Shown piece by piece: positions 1 to 13,259 of a stretch of 64,000 nt of DNA. The position numbers and the translations under genes were made by a program. Source of the stretch: Monosporascus cannonballus (lineage: Eukaryota; Ascomycota; Sordariomycetes; Xylariales); NCBI GenBank assembly GCA_004154925.1, contig QJNS01000080.1, positions 186,001 to 250,000 on the forward strand, written 5' to 3'. The notes under the pieces are model-generated. The model saw nothing but the letters and a program-made list of their open reading frames with translations, searched no databases and was not told the DNA's origin. How positions within the stretch are numbered: position 1 is the first letter of the stretch; each line of letters begins with the position of its first letter.

Positions 1-3000
1 TATAATATATATTAAATAATATAGAAATGAAAATTTTATATAATTTAAAATTATATTTAAATTAAAATAAAACTTTTATATTCTTAATTAAAACATAATA
101 TTATGTTGATCTAAAAATTAATAATATATTTAAAATATTTATTTGATATATATTAATTTTTAAAATATAAATAATTTAAAATTATTATCGCCAATATTAA
201 TAAAAAATAAATTATAACTTGTATTTAAATATTAATTTAATACTTATTTAAATTTATTTTTATATTGATATATATTTCCATTATATATAAATTTTTACGG
301 TTTTTATAAATAACTAATTCTTTTAAAAATATTATATTTAAAAAAACTTAATAAATTAACTGGTTATATTATTTGAATTATATAATAAATAAATTGTAAG
401 TAATATTTCGCAAGAAATGTTAAAGTAAAATTTTGATTATTAAATAATTAAGGTTTTTTTTAATATTTATATATTTTTCGAAAAATCAAAACTTAATAAA
501 AAATAAATTTTAAAATATTTATTATAAAAATTTTATTAAAGTTTTTATTATGCCGGTTATAGTTATTAAAACATTTTTAATTATTAATTTAATTTTGCCT
601 TTATTTGTAAATGTAGTTTTATTTTTATATAAATATTGAATTTTAATATTAAAATTAAAATTAATATATTAAAATTAATTATGAAAGTATAATGATATTA
701 AAATATAATTATGTAAAAATTTATAACATATTATATATTATATAAACAAAATAAAATAATAATATTAAAAAACTTCACATAATTTATTAATAACTTTCTT
801 TTTTGCAAGAATAATTATTTTAATATAAATATTTTAAATATGCGTTTAACAAAAAAATATAATAAATATTATTTCAATATTTAAAAAATTAAATTTAAAA
901 ATAAATTTAATAAACTGAACTCTTTAAACTTTTATATAAATAAAATATTACTTAATAAAAGTATTCATATCTGAATTGATTATAACGAACGAAATTAAAT
1001 TTTTTATGTATTGATAATATATAAATTAATTAATAATATACCCATTTTCTATTAATATATATTTTAGAACCAATTAAGATAATTTTTTAAAATTTTCGCA
1101 AATTTTCTTTTCGTATTTTTGTTAATCTAATTATATTATTTCAAAATTGTGTACTTTTTAAAATTTAGATTAATTAAAGATATTTATAGGTTAAAATTTT
1201 GCTATAGAATACTTTTATCGTAAACTTGTTTTCTTAATATAAAACTAATTATATTTAAGATGATTTTATTACTAATTCAAAATATAATAATTTAAAATAC
1301 CGAATAAAATTATTCATTTCATTAAAAATAAAATAAAATAAATAACGTTTAAGTTTTATTTTTTCGAAAATTTCATATAAGAGGATTTTCGATATATTTG
1401 GCTAACATTGTATAGTTTAAGCAAGGTTTTTATTTTCGATATAATCACATTAAATATCAAATAATAAATTTTCTTATATATTTTGCAAATATGACAGAAG
1501 CAAATGATTAATTTAGCATACAAAATTCTTTAATTTAAAATGGTTATACGAAGAAATTAATTTAACTTGATTTTATATTTAATTTATTTTTATAATGATT
1601 ATTTAAATATAAAAATATTTATAAATATATACGACTAGCTTAAAAAATATTTTCATTTTATATTAAAAATAAAAATATTTTAGTTAAGAAATAACGTTAT
1701 ATATTAATGAATGTATTAATTCTTATATAAAAAGCTCATACAATATATATATTTTCAAATAGTGGTCGATGATATATTTTTAAAGCTAACCGTTATCGAG
1801 ATTTAATAAGTTCGAAAAAATATATTATTCAATATTAATAAAAGTTTTACCGGGAAAGAAATAGAATAATATAAAAAAGTAAATATTTTTTAAGAAATTT
1901 TTACACTTTTGGTTAAAATTTCTAATGAATTTCGATTAATATGTTACCGACAAAATAATTTTATTATATTATTTTTATATTTTTCGTAAAAATATTTATA
2001 AAGACGTTTAAGATAACGTATTATTTTATCGCCAAAAAGACTATTCGTAAATAATTAACTTAAAAATAATTTTTAATTTTCAAAATAGAGTTTTATTTGC
2101 GAATATAATAAAGATATAAAAATATAATAAAAATAAGATAATATTTATTATTTTTAAAGATTTTGTTGATATAAATCTAATAAAATTTAAAATACTTTTA
2201 AACGGTTTAAAATAATTCTTTGAAATAAGATTATAAGATATTAATAAAAATTCGATTTTATAAGTAAATTTCGTATTTGAGAAAATATTTTTTATAACTT
2301 TAAATCTTATAAAAATATAATTATAATTCGGATTTTTCAAAACAATAAAAATATTTATTAATAAAAAATTTGTAAATATCGATTAAATAAACGATAATAT
2401 CCTAATTATTTCCATTATTTCGAAATCTATTTTTTATAACGTATATAATTTTTAATTACAGGCTTTAATTAACGAACCTGCATAAAAATATATATTATAG
2501 AATTTCAATAAATGTTTAGATTTTGAATAAATTACAGTAATTTTTAAACATTTAAAATATTTTTTTTAAAAAATAACCGACACGTACTTAAACCGTTATT
2601 AGTGTTCGATACTAAAATTAAGATATATCAGAATTTATCTAATTTACATTAATTAAAGAATTAATACGAAAATTAATACAAATATTTATACAATATTATT
2701 AATGTAATAATAAAAATTAACGTACCCTTATTACGATACGATTAATTATATTAAGCTTAATTTACTTGACTTTAATTATTTCTTTGTTTTTTTATTTTTA
2801 CCTCCGTTTTACTTTTTGTATTTATACTGTTTATAACTTTTAAACGTGTAAAAAAACGTCTATAAATATTATATAAAAAATGTAAAAGATAACATAATTA
2901 ATTCGCGCTTTTTATTTATTTTTATTTTTGCTTTATTTTATATATTTCTTAAAAGCTTTATATCGAAATTCGCTCCGTTATTCGTTCTTATAACTTAGAG

Positions 3001-4539
3001 TTTTATATAAAATTCGTATATGTTTAATATTTTATATAACGTTCAAATATTTTATTTTTCTTTTTTATCTTTATATAAGCAATTATTACTGAAAATATAT
3101 TTAAATATTTAGTTTTCATCGAGAATATAAATATATATATTGATTAACTTATATTAAGTATAGAAAACCTTAAGTATAAATAATTACTACAATGTAAACT
3201 TTTAAAAAGTTTTCATTCCAATCGTACAATTATATATACGTGCTTTTCGTATTTGTTCTTAAGCGTATAAAAATTTAAAAAATTATACATAAAATATATA
3301 TCTCGAATATCATTAATAAAATATATATCCCGAATTATATAATTTATTATTTATATAAATTTTTAACAAAACAATATTATAATTTTTTTTACTTAATTTC
3401 AAATATATATCTGAGTTTTATAATAAAACTAACAAATTATTATTAATTTATTTATTTTTAAAATTACGCTATAAAATCAATCTTATTAATATTAAAACCT
3501 TTAATTAAAACGATATACTTTTTTAAAAACATTATTTCTTTTATATCGTTATTAAAGAAAATTCTTTTTTAAAAAACTACAGTTATTATATAAAGTATAT
3601 TTTAGCGTGTTTTAGCGTGTTTTATTTTATAAATATAATATATGAAAATATTGAATTACAAAAATAATTCAAATATTTTTATACGTTATATTGTAATCGT
3701 AAGTTAAATCTTAATTAGATTAAAGATTTAATTTTTTTTCTTTAATATATTTATTACGCAATTCGTCGTTATTTAATTCATTAGAATCTTTTTCGTTTTT
3801 ATAATTAAATTTGTTTTTTAATTTCTTATTACTTTTTTCTTTAGATTTCGTTTTATCGAATATATAATTATTTTTAAATTTGTTCTAGTCTTTAATATTA
3901 ATTTATTTTTCAAATTCGAATTCGCCTTTATTTTGGCCTTTATTTTTATTTTTATTGAATAAGGTATTATTTAATTCTCGCAATTAACTTTCTATTTTGA
4001 CATTTTTTAATAACGCCCGATTTATGATTTTTTTCGTCAAGTATAATTTAGCTAAAATAAATCGATAAAAGACGGTAATATTTTATAATAATAAGTTCGA
4101 ATAATACTTTAATTATATTGCGAATTATGTTATTAAATACCATTATATACTATAAATACTTTAAAAACAAAGAATTATTATATTAAAAATAAAAGATTAA
4201 TACATTAAGAATTAAAAGTTACTATGTTAAAAATAAAAATTTAATCTAGATAAAAACTTAAAAATAAAGTTTAAACAAAATATATATATAAAGTATTATA
4301 AAAAACTTATATATTATGTAAATTATCTATTTGGCGTTTATTTTATTTCGAACCTTCGAGATAAATTTTAAAAATTTATTATTATTTCCTTTTCTAATTT
4401 CTTTTTAGCTCTATTTAATTAAAATATTTTCCTTAATAAATAAAGCCATATTTTTATTACGTTACGTATTATGCGATATTATAAACAAATCTTAATTAAT
4501 CGTAGTAATATATAGTTTAATTGTTTTATAAATTTATCT

Positions 4540-4590
4540 ATTGTTATTATTATTGTTATTATTATTACTACAATTATTAATAATAATAAT
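4540..4590. repeat. ATT/TTA microsatellite
   Basis: Imperfect runs of TTA and ATT triplets, interrupted by TTG and ACTACA, inside the AT-rich block. It looks like a simple-sequence repeat with no sign of function. Confidence 0.6.
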
Positions 4591-7364
4591 TTTATTTGTT
4601 TTAAATACAACGGTTTTATCTCGGAAATTCGAATAACAAAAATAATTATATTATTTTAGCAATAACCGCCGCTTATAATTCGAACAATACAAACGACCAA
4701 AATATTCTAAAAATAACCATTAATTACCTTTATCAAGTAGAGACAACTCTCGAAATAAAGTATTTACGGTTATTAAATGCAAAAAAGAGTTAAAATATAG
4801 GTTCGATATCGTTACTTTAAAATAGAAAATAAATTAAAGATCACAAAAGTAATACGAGAATTAATACGATTTTACTTTTTAAAAATTATAATTTTATACG
4901 AAATTAAGCGGTTTTAAAAATTATATATCTCGTTAATTTTATAATATTTCTTTAAGTTTACAATTTAGAAAAGTCTATTTAATATACGATTAAAAACTCA
5001 TTTAAAGATTAAACGATCCGCATTAAAACTATTATAAAAACGGCGAAAAATAAATTAATTTCGTTTGGTAGTAGCAATAATTTCATTTTAATTTATACGT
5101 AAAAATATTATTATTTACTTAGAGAATTTCCTTTTAATTTATTATATTTATAAATATATACGCATAATTTTTTAAATGTCGTATAATAAATATAATGTAT
5201 TGTATAAATAAAAATTACATTTACTAGAAATTTAATCGAAAAGTTTTAAATACATTAATTATATATATGTCTATTTAATTTAATTTTTAATTTCGTTATT
5301 ATATACTAAATTTCGTTTTAGTATATCTTTACTAAATAACACAATATTTACATTATTTATTTTATACTTTTAATTGTACTTATTATATAATAATAATTTT
5401 ATTATTTATCATTAATTTAAAACAAATATTATAAAAAATAAAAATATATTTCTTTTTGTACTAGAATTATTAACCGAAAATATAAATATATTATATTTTT
5501 AATATAATACATATTAAGTTTCGTATTAATCGATATCTTATTATATTTAGTATTATAATAGTATTCGGTAAAAATAATAATAAACTTTTTTATATGTTAT
5601 ACACTCGGTAACGCATTTTTAAATAATAAATATATTGCGAAAACGCGAGATTATAACGAAAAGTTCTTGCGTGAAAATTCTAATAACAAGGCCATAAACA
5701 ATCCCTAATAAATATTACGCATTAAAATTCGTTATAACAAAATAACTTAAAATAAAAATATTCCAAATTGAACTTTACTATTTAAAATAACGCGTATAAA
5801 AATAATATAAACACCGTTAATAATTTATTATATATTTCGATTTTCATAAAGCATTAACTTTCGTATTAATTATTTTTAATAGATTGCATAATTAATATAT
5901 TAAATAACTTATAATTTAATATAATAAATACGATTATAAGTAATTCGAATTAGATGTTTTATAAATTCTTTAATTTAAATAATATTCTTTTATAAACGTC
6001 TATCAATAAAGAATTTTTTTTCGAAAAGAAGTTTTAAAAAATAAACAAATTATTTTCTTATAATAAAGTTATACGGCCCAATATTATTTCTATTTTTTAA
6101 AGCTGAAAAATAAATTAATATTCATAATTAATAATATAATATTTATTATAGCTCAAAAACTCTTTAAGTTATCAAAACTTATTTCGGATAATTTTAACGT
6201 AATATTACCGATTATTAAAAAAGTAAAATCTTTTATTATTATGTTCTTATTTTCGTATTTAATTTCTTTTTTATATATTTATTTAATATCTTCTTAAAAT
6301 ATTTCGTTGTAAATTTAAACTTAATTTATATTTTAATTTAATATTTTTGTATACGAAATGTTTTATTTCAATATTTATTAACGTAATTATAAAATATATT
6401 AAATAAAACCTTTTATTTGTCTTATTATATAACTAAAAATAATAAATTAATTAATAAGTAAATTAAGACGTATATTTAATATTAATTTAATTTATAATAT
6501 AAATTACATTATATTTATATTTATTAAGGTCACTTTTTTTAAAAGCTTTTACATATCTTATATTATAAGGCCAAATAATACTTTTATTATTTATATAATA
6601 AAAACTTAATACTCGAAATTAACTTAAGTGTTTTTAATTTTATTTATAATAACAAAATTAATAAGATTTAACTTATATTTATTTTTAAATAATAAATAAC
6701 GAATAAAAGTCTTACTTAATTTTATTGAACTTAAATTTTCTAATATTAGAATTTAAAAAACACTATTTTTTTTAGTAATAAATAAATTCAAATTTTATTT
6801 CTGATGTTACAAAATTCGGTAAATTAATTATTTACTTATTTTCTTATCGTATTAATTTTAGTATTAATATATTGTTTCGCCTTAATTCGAAATATAAATT
6901 TCCTTATTTTAAATATTTTCTAAAAGTACTTTCGCATTTTTAACTTACGGTTGCGAAAACGTTAAAAAAATTAGTTATAATGTTTACCAATTTCGTAAAT
7001 CTTAATCGTTTTATTTTGTCGGCTCGATTTAACTCTAAAATAATTCGAAAAACCCGTTTTTCGTTCGGTTTTAAAAGAAAAAAAAATAAAGTTAATAATA
7101 ATATTACTAAATATTTCGAAAGCTTTTTCCGTTATTTTTAAAGTATTCGTAAATAGCTTTTTTTAAACGTATATTTATTGAATTAACAAAATATAATAAA
7201 TTAAGTAATTTAATTAAATTATATAATTCGTAAAAACTTTGTTTAATTTATAGAGTAAGGTACATAATACGTAAATTAATACGAGTTTAATAGTAACTTG
7301 GTGTTTAAAATAAATTAAATGTTTCGTTCAATATAATTTAATATTATTATAATTTTTATTTAAT

Positions 7365-7390
7365 AAGTACTTGTAAGTAAGTACTTGTAA
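7365..7390. repeat. 12-bp direct repeat at block edge
   Basis: The 12-mer AAGTACTTGTAA occurs twice, at 7365-7376 and 7379-7390, followed by related CGTACGTAAG. It lies just inside the right edge of the AT-rich block and about 50 bp before the palindromes at 7443-7504. Subterminal repeats of this kind are common near ends of DNA transposons, which is an inference here. Confidence 0.5.
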
Positions 7391-7442
7391 ATAATTAGTT
7401 CGTACGTAAGTAATTATAGATATTTTTGAAAAAATGTCAAAA

Positions 7443-7504
7443 CTACCCACGGTTACCCACCCACGGTCGTGGGTAGTCAATGGGTACCCATTAGGTACCC
7501 ATTG
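7443..7504. repeat. Double palindrome at AT-rich/GC boundary
   Basis: Two inverted repeats lie side by side. CTACCCACG (7443-7451) pairs with CGTGGGTAG (7468-7476). CAATGGGTACC (7478-7488) pairs perfectly with GGTACCCATTG (7494-7504) across a 5-bp loop. The motif TGGGTA/TACCCA recurs several times. The position is exactly where base composition switches from AT-rich to normal. The end of a DNA transposon (for example hAT-like) is a possibility; no matching opposite end was found. Confidence 0.6.
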
Positions 7505-10500
7505 CAAACCCTACCCTGTATTCCAGCACCTTAGGCTTCGGGGCCATCCGGGTTTCTAGAAACTGGTCTACCGTGGTAGCGTAGGGCCGATGCGGCACCT
7601 CCTAAAGAGCTTTCGTAACAACCTAGCAGGGTTTCTAGGTTGTGTCCGTAGTACAGCTTTTGCCCTCGTCTTTAGGCTCACGTCGGTGCGCCGTTTGGAC
7701 GGGATTTGGCGTGGCTCGTTTATCTCCATTAAGAGATCCATCAGATGACCGCGATTAAAGTGGAAGGTGTCCGGGCTGCATACGGTGAGGAATCTAAGCT
7801 CGCTGCTGTACCGTAGCTTGCCCTCGAAGTGCTCATCTGGGAAAACCCCGAGCAATACTGGCGTCGTCGCACTTAGAGCCCCCCGTTCCCCCACGTATCG
7901 GCTAGATGTCTTAGAGGTCTTGGGGCAATGACGAGACCGTTTCCGCCCATCGCTGTGTCGACGATCCGTAGGCGCCTTTGCTCGCTGGCGTGCGAGCGGA
8001 AATCGGCACATATTCCTGCTTCAGACCGTGCATGCTGAAGAGTTCCTCCGCTCTCCCCCTAGAGGAGTGTGATCGCCCTGAATTGGAGAAGATAGTAATG
8101 GCGAGGTTCTTGGGAGTGTATAGATCTCTACAACTCCCATATAGACTATCATGCTTACATACCCGGACCGTGGGCGAGAGACGTATTCGACCAGTCATGA
8201 TAAAAGAGGCCGCTGCTCGAATAGGGGTGATGCGGTAAAGCGGAGGCCAAGGAGTAAGGAGACGAGCCCAACGTCGTACCCGAAACTTTTATTCCGGCTA
8301 TCCAAGCAGCAGCCCGGAAGCAAAGGAACGAAGGACAGCCCTCAAAAGTCCCGGAACAGGATCTAGCCACCCAACTTCCAAAGATCAGTGAAGTTTAATG
8401 CTTTGGGGAGTGCCTCTGGAAGCTCCCAGGAATCTGAGGCAAGCGCCCGCAACTTGAGAAACGAGAAGGAGGCGTAACTCTGGGATGGACCATTCTCTAC
8501 ACGCAGCCGCGCAATCGTGAACGAAAATGAAACTAAAGAGGAGGTAGATGATGATGTGGAGGATGCTCCAAGAGATATCAAAAGATGCAGCCAAAGGATT
8601 TTAGTCGAAAGCAAGTTCGCAGGTCCGGAAAAAGGGCGAACGGTTTCTATACCAAACCAACAAGCCTTTATGATAAGCATGAACGTCTTGGGGGGCGGCT
8701 CTTCGGGCTGTTGACTTTACAAAAGCACCTAAAGAAATCAGTTTCAGTTCAATCTAAGATCAGTTTGTAAACATATACATGCGGGCAGTGACGAGTTACA
8801 CGGTGAGGAGGCGCGAGGTCGTTCTTTTCGACTAGAGTAGTTTTAGTAAAGTCCCAAGAGGGAACAGTTTAATAGATAAACACACCTTCTCCATCTTCGT
8901 TGCTAGACGTGGCAGACCCACGCTTCAACACGTACCGTGACGGCGCACAGATTTAAGTTTGACGCAAATCGTCGTAGAAGTTGAAGTCCTTGAGCAGTAG
9001 GCCGCTGGTGATGCAAATCCGGAAGGGTGTGACGAGGCAAACCCGGCAGGGCATCCATCGAAAAGTTTTATGACGGGACAGACGGGGATCAACTCCATCT
9101 AACTTCCAGGTGGGGTTGGGAGCTTCATGGACGACGTGGACCGCAAGAAGCACAAGAGGGCCAAGGCAAACCAGCACCTACAACCATTTCGGCGGCAATT
9201 CTAAGCAGTATCCAACAGAGCTAAGCTATCTTTATATCTTCCGGATGAGTTTTGCAGTGTACCTCTCGGCGTTGGGCCTTTTGCAGTCTGAAGTACACGA
9301 GCACGGCGCGAAGAACGTCGCGGAAAACCATGTTGTGAATCCTGGTTGATCACAGGGTCAGCGTCAGCCTGCACCAAGCCATATGGCGCGGAGGTGTTCC
9401 AGTTCTTCAACCGTGTCGCTCTACTTGAGGGCTTTCAGGCTTTGCATCGAGATGCCAAGGACCCGGTCTAGGAGTTTTGTCAGGCCGTGGCGGTATTCGG
9501 TTGCACGTATTTCATATCCGGATCATGTTGAACCTAGCAACGCCATGGCTTAGTTAGCTAACCGGCTAGTGGAAATAGCTTCGGCCACTCCAGTATTCTT
9601 ATCTCTTGGCTACCACTGTTTTTATCTGTATTTAAGGAGGGTTCACCACCTTCGCCTTCTATGAAAGACCTTCTAGAGGTCAGGCAACCTTTAATACACT
9701 TCTTCTTCAGTTATATGCTTCTGTGTGTGATGTCAGGGTCTCACACAACTGTACCCTTATGTACGTCTCACACTCTGCTAGAACTGGGGCCTTCCACCTA
9801 CTCCCTATGTATTTGGCAAACCCGTAACACCTACAAGGGTGGTTCGTTACTTTCCATAACACCGACGGACACTCGATAACGACACGGGCTTTGTTGTACA
9901 CAGTCTCATATATGAAACGTCGTTTCTATCCAGATCACTGCTGTCCTGAGGCTTTTCGTATCCTGTAAAATAGTGATAGCCAGTATCTAGGGGGTAAATG
10001 AGTCCGTTCAAGCTAGACAACGATTCCCATTGACCTGGGGCCTGAAGTCTCCTTATATAGACAAATCACCATAGTAAAAGCCTTAAAGCCCTCCCAAGCC
10101 CGAACCGTTGAACCTGTATTACTAGCAGACCCGCTCTGTCATGACGCCTTTGTGCTCGCCAGTACTCATTCCTCGGTGCCGCCACTCTTACACTACTCAA
10201 TATTCTTCAGTAGGAGCAACTTAATACACTGAATATAGCCTGGTAGTTGTGTATATGTAATTCCGGGTATGAGCCGGGCTCTCTTAGCCAGGGATCTAAC
10301 ACCATGAACCCCGTAGATATATGAAGGCTTCTACCCCTTATCGTAATATACCAAGTATCCATGTTCCATGTTCCGTGCACCTTCGTAACCGAATAACAAA
10401 AACTGGTATCGGAATACCGTTGACCTTACTCTATCTGTTGAGGGCTCTAGGGCAAAGCCAGTAACAGCACTGCCCCTGGCCCCTGCGCCACCTCCCCCCG

Positions 10501-10969
10501 AGCCCTCACAGTCCTTCACACGTATACGTCCAGTCAAAGCGAATAGGGCTTCAGCACGATGAGTTGCATTTCTTGACTGGGTATGGGCTACTTCCAAGAA
10601 ATAACATCGAAGACAACCAACCATACGCATACGGTAGCTGACCAAGTATATAATCATAGATGGCATGAAGTTTCGGCCGTTCTGCGCTGACTATATCTTA
10701 AGCTCCTTTGCAGAGGTGCGGCTCTGCAGAGTAAGTCCGGGCAAAGAAGCTAATATAGGTAATTAGGTAGGTTGGTAATCAGAAACCGCATATCTCGGCT
10801 TGGAGCATGGATGTGGTAGTAGAATGGATATGGCCACTAGTGGGGTAAGCTTATCGATAAGGAAGATAGGAAAGGTGCCAACCAATATTTTTCTCCGGTG
10901 GCATCGCGACCTGCGAGCTTCCGAGCAACCCCACCGAAACCATCAAAGGCACCGATACCACCACAGAAC
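7505..10969. other. Ordinary-GC stretch, no recognisable intact gene
   Basis: About 3.4 kb of normal base composition between the AT-rich block and RPC40. Open frames on both strands are short and overlap, and none matches a family I recognise. Partly coherent reading exists around 7650-8010 on the minus strand and 8151-8714 on the plus strand. A G-rich tract followed by TGAG near 9990-10000 resembles a polypurine tract, but no retroelement could be built around it. Best read as degraded sequence of unknown origin plus the RPC40 upstream region. Confidence 0.5.
8151..8714 (+). pseudogene. Possible degraded coding frame, unknown protein
   Basis: One plus-strand frame stays open over 8151-8714 apart from two stops, a TAG at 8364-8366 and a TAA near 8478. 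The encoded residues are rich in Ser, Lys, Arg and Glu, as in a disordered fungal or transposon-borne protein, with a Glu/Asp-rich run near 8517-8560. No family is recognised. Both stops could be single C-to-T or similar changes. Overlapping open frames on the other strand (7568-8011, 7911-8198) make a chance frame a serious alternative. Confidence 0.2.
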
Positions 10970-12182
10970 ATGGCTCCCTCGTCAGGACGGCGGCCGCTTC
11001 CAAGCGCGGAAGAATTGGAAGAGCGAAATGTACGGATTCCCTCTTGAGACATCTCCGACCTATTCCTGCCAGCCTCTGACTGACAAAACATGTTAGACTG
11101 TAGGTGTCAATAGCGAGACCGTGACCAACACTGTCTCGACCGATTTCCCAGGCAACTACGCAGACGAGGAACACGCTTGGGATAAGGAGTACTTCAGACA
11201 GAATTTTAAAGTGCAGTTCCATTCCAACCAGCAATTCGACGCCCAGTTCTCGCTTATTGGCATCGACGCATCCATCGCCAATGCCTTCCGGCGCATCCTG
11301 ATCGCAGAGATCCCAACCCTCGCCATCGAGACGGTCTTTGTCAACAACAACACCAGCGTTATCCAAGACGAGGTACTAGCGCATAGGCTGGGTCTCATCC
11401 CGTTTACTGGCAGCAAGGTCGGCATTCGCGAATTCTTGACCTTCTGGAAGAAGCCGAGGGAAGGCGAAGACGCTTTCTCGACAACATTCGATAACAACAC
11501 CGTCTCGTTGCAGTTGAAGGTGAAATGCACACACAACAAGGACGCCAAACCAGACGAGAAGGATCCGAAAAGGCTGTACCACAACGCCCACGTCTATGCG
11601 TCGGACATCGTCCTCGAACTTCTCGGCGGCCAGGCCAAGTATTTTTCCGGCGATGGCGCCATACGCCCAGTCAACCCAGACATCCTGATCGCCAAGCTGC
11701 GACCCGGCCAGGAAATCGATATCGATATACATATGCACAAAGGCTACGGCTGGGACCACTCCAAGTACTCGCCTGTCGCCACGGCAAGCTACCGGTTAAT
11801 GCCTATCATCAAGATCCTGAAGCCCATCTTGGGTGACGACGCCAAGAAGTTTGTCGAATGCTTTCCCGAAGGTGTCGCCGCATTGGAGCGGGTCACGAGG
11901 CAAGAAGCGCGGACGCCAGGGAGTGGATACGAAGGCCACGAGGGTGAGCTGAAGGCGGTAGTGAAGGATCCGATGCGCGACACGGTCAGCCGAGAGGTAT
12001 TGCGACATCCCGAGTTCGAAGGCAAGGTCAAGCTGGGCCGGAGGAAGGATCACTTCATCTTCTCCATTGAAAGTCTGGGCCAGTGGGACAGTGACGAGCT
12101 CTTCGTCGAGGCCGTCAAGACGCTCAAGAGAAAGTGCCAGGTTCTCAGGCCTCAGGTCACGGACATGGTCCAGCTGTTTTAG
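10970..12182 (+). CDS. RPC40: RNA polymerases I and III subunit RPAC1 (AC40)
   Basis: AC40 is the alpha-like subunit shared by RNA polymerases I and III; it pairs with AC19 to start core assembly in the nucleus. Two exons are inferred: 10970-11029 (20 codons from ATG) and 11097-12182, joined in phase 0 over a 67-bp intron (donor GTACGG, acceptor TTAG, branch-like CTGAC). The product is 381 residues. The junction gives EERN/TVGVN, matching the N-terminal pattern I know from fungal AC40. The alpha-motif SIANAFRRIL is at about 79-88, followed by EIPTLAIE and a DEVLAHRLGLIPF stretch, then the insert domain and C-terminal dimerisation half. Exon 2 alone would lack an ATG, since its open frame starts at GTG, which supports the upstream exon. 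Confidence 0.95.
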
Positions 12183-13259
12183 GGACGCCAAGCTCGGGTT
12201 TGCAGGCCCATTATCCCCCCTTGCATGGCAGGAGTTCGATTGACGATGTTATACTAGGCGTTCTGCAGGCAAATGGGAAACGGGGCTCTGAGCTGATTTA
12301 GGACTATTAATCGTATCGATTCCGTTTATCTTGGAGCTCGGGGCCGTGCCGGTCTTTTCCAAGCTAGCTGTTGTACAATGCATGCCAACAAGATGGGTTA
12401 GGTGAGAAATACAACCACAACAAGGCCTTCGCTTGGGCTGAGCCACCGTCAATTCCAAACAGTGAATAAGGCATAGGACAGCCACACTGACACTCAAGTA
12501 GCGTCGCGCCGCCCATGAGTTTTCTACGCCTTGTTTAGAAGCGATCTCGTGAGAGCGATCAATATCCCCCAGGCCTCCCTTGAAGGAAGTCAACTATCGC
12601 CGGTTCGCAACTATGATGGCTCCCTTGCAGGTTCTATTCTGTTGCTTATAAGGGCCGGTGGGTTTCTATGCGTGATAGCAATATAACTATTAGATCTTAT
12701 ACACCGACGCTTATTAACTACATGGTGCTCTAGTAGCGGAGCCCCTTTCTCGCCTTCAAGCCTAATATCATGATGGCCTGGTCAAAATACGGCTTAACGG
12801 AACAGGATCGGGTTTATTTTGCACTATGCTGTTGAGGATATTTCGACGGGCAAAAGCAAAAATGTTGAACAAAATAGCCATCCTTGGCCGATTGGAATGT
12901 TCATCGCGGAGTCGGTTGCACAAAGCGAAATCGAGGAGAAAGCCTCGGCGCCGTGCCACCACTTTCGCCACGGAAGATATGCCCCTAATGATAAACAAAC
13001 TACAAGCCATTCAGTTATTTCGTACCGGATTTTATGGCCCCGAAGAAGGTCCTTCGAAAGAACAACAATTGCAAAGGGTGGCGCTAATTGCATGGATACG
13101 CGAGGTTGCCTCCGATTTGCCTCGTAATCGCTGCATGGAGAAAATGAAGGGTCTGTCTTGTGTAAGCTAGTCTACACTTACAATCCCTAAACATGGGCTA
13201 ATAGTATTGCTTCCCTGTCTCGGTTGCTCCAAGGCCTCTGTTGGTATGCCCTGTGTCAC
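12183..13259. other. Intergenic region after RPC40
   Basis: Separates RPC40 (+) from the convergent FAD monooxygenase (-). Several overlapping open frames near 12819-13170 occur on both strands, but none resembles a known protein. I see no RNA gene or clear repeat. It presumably holds both 3' ends. Confidence 0.5.

Larger units (their letters stand above)
1..7440. repeat. AT-rich RIP-type block without intact genes
   Basis: The stretch is almost entirely A and T, with stops in every frame and only short chance open frames such as one at 2080-2340. The C residues that remain sit unusually often in CpG, the same pattern as in the 29-kb block further right. This fits transposon DNA destroyed by repeat-induced point mutation and old decay. 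I could not identify individual elements here. A short ATT/TTA microsatellite lies at about 4540-4590 and a 10-bp unit is doubled at 3601-3620. The block runs off the left edge of the window. Confidence 0.75.

Noticed and set aside
2080..2340. 86-residue minus-strand open frame
   Set aside because: Composed almost only of AT-rich codons (Ile, Phe, Lys, Asn, Leu) with no motif; a chance frame in RIP-type DNA.
9661..10020. Copia-like polypurine tract and LTR start
   Set aside because: AGGGGGTAAATGAG is suggestive, but no second LTR, target duplication or RNase H sequence could be found.
12819..13170. Overlapping 100-residue frames downstream of RPC40
   Set aside because: They conflict with each other on both strands and show no conserved motif or splice support.
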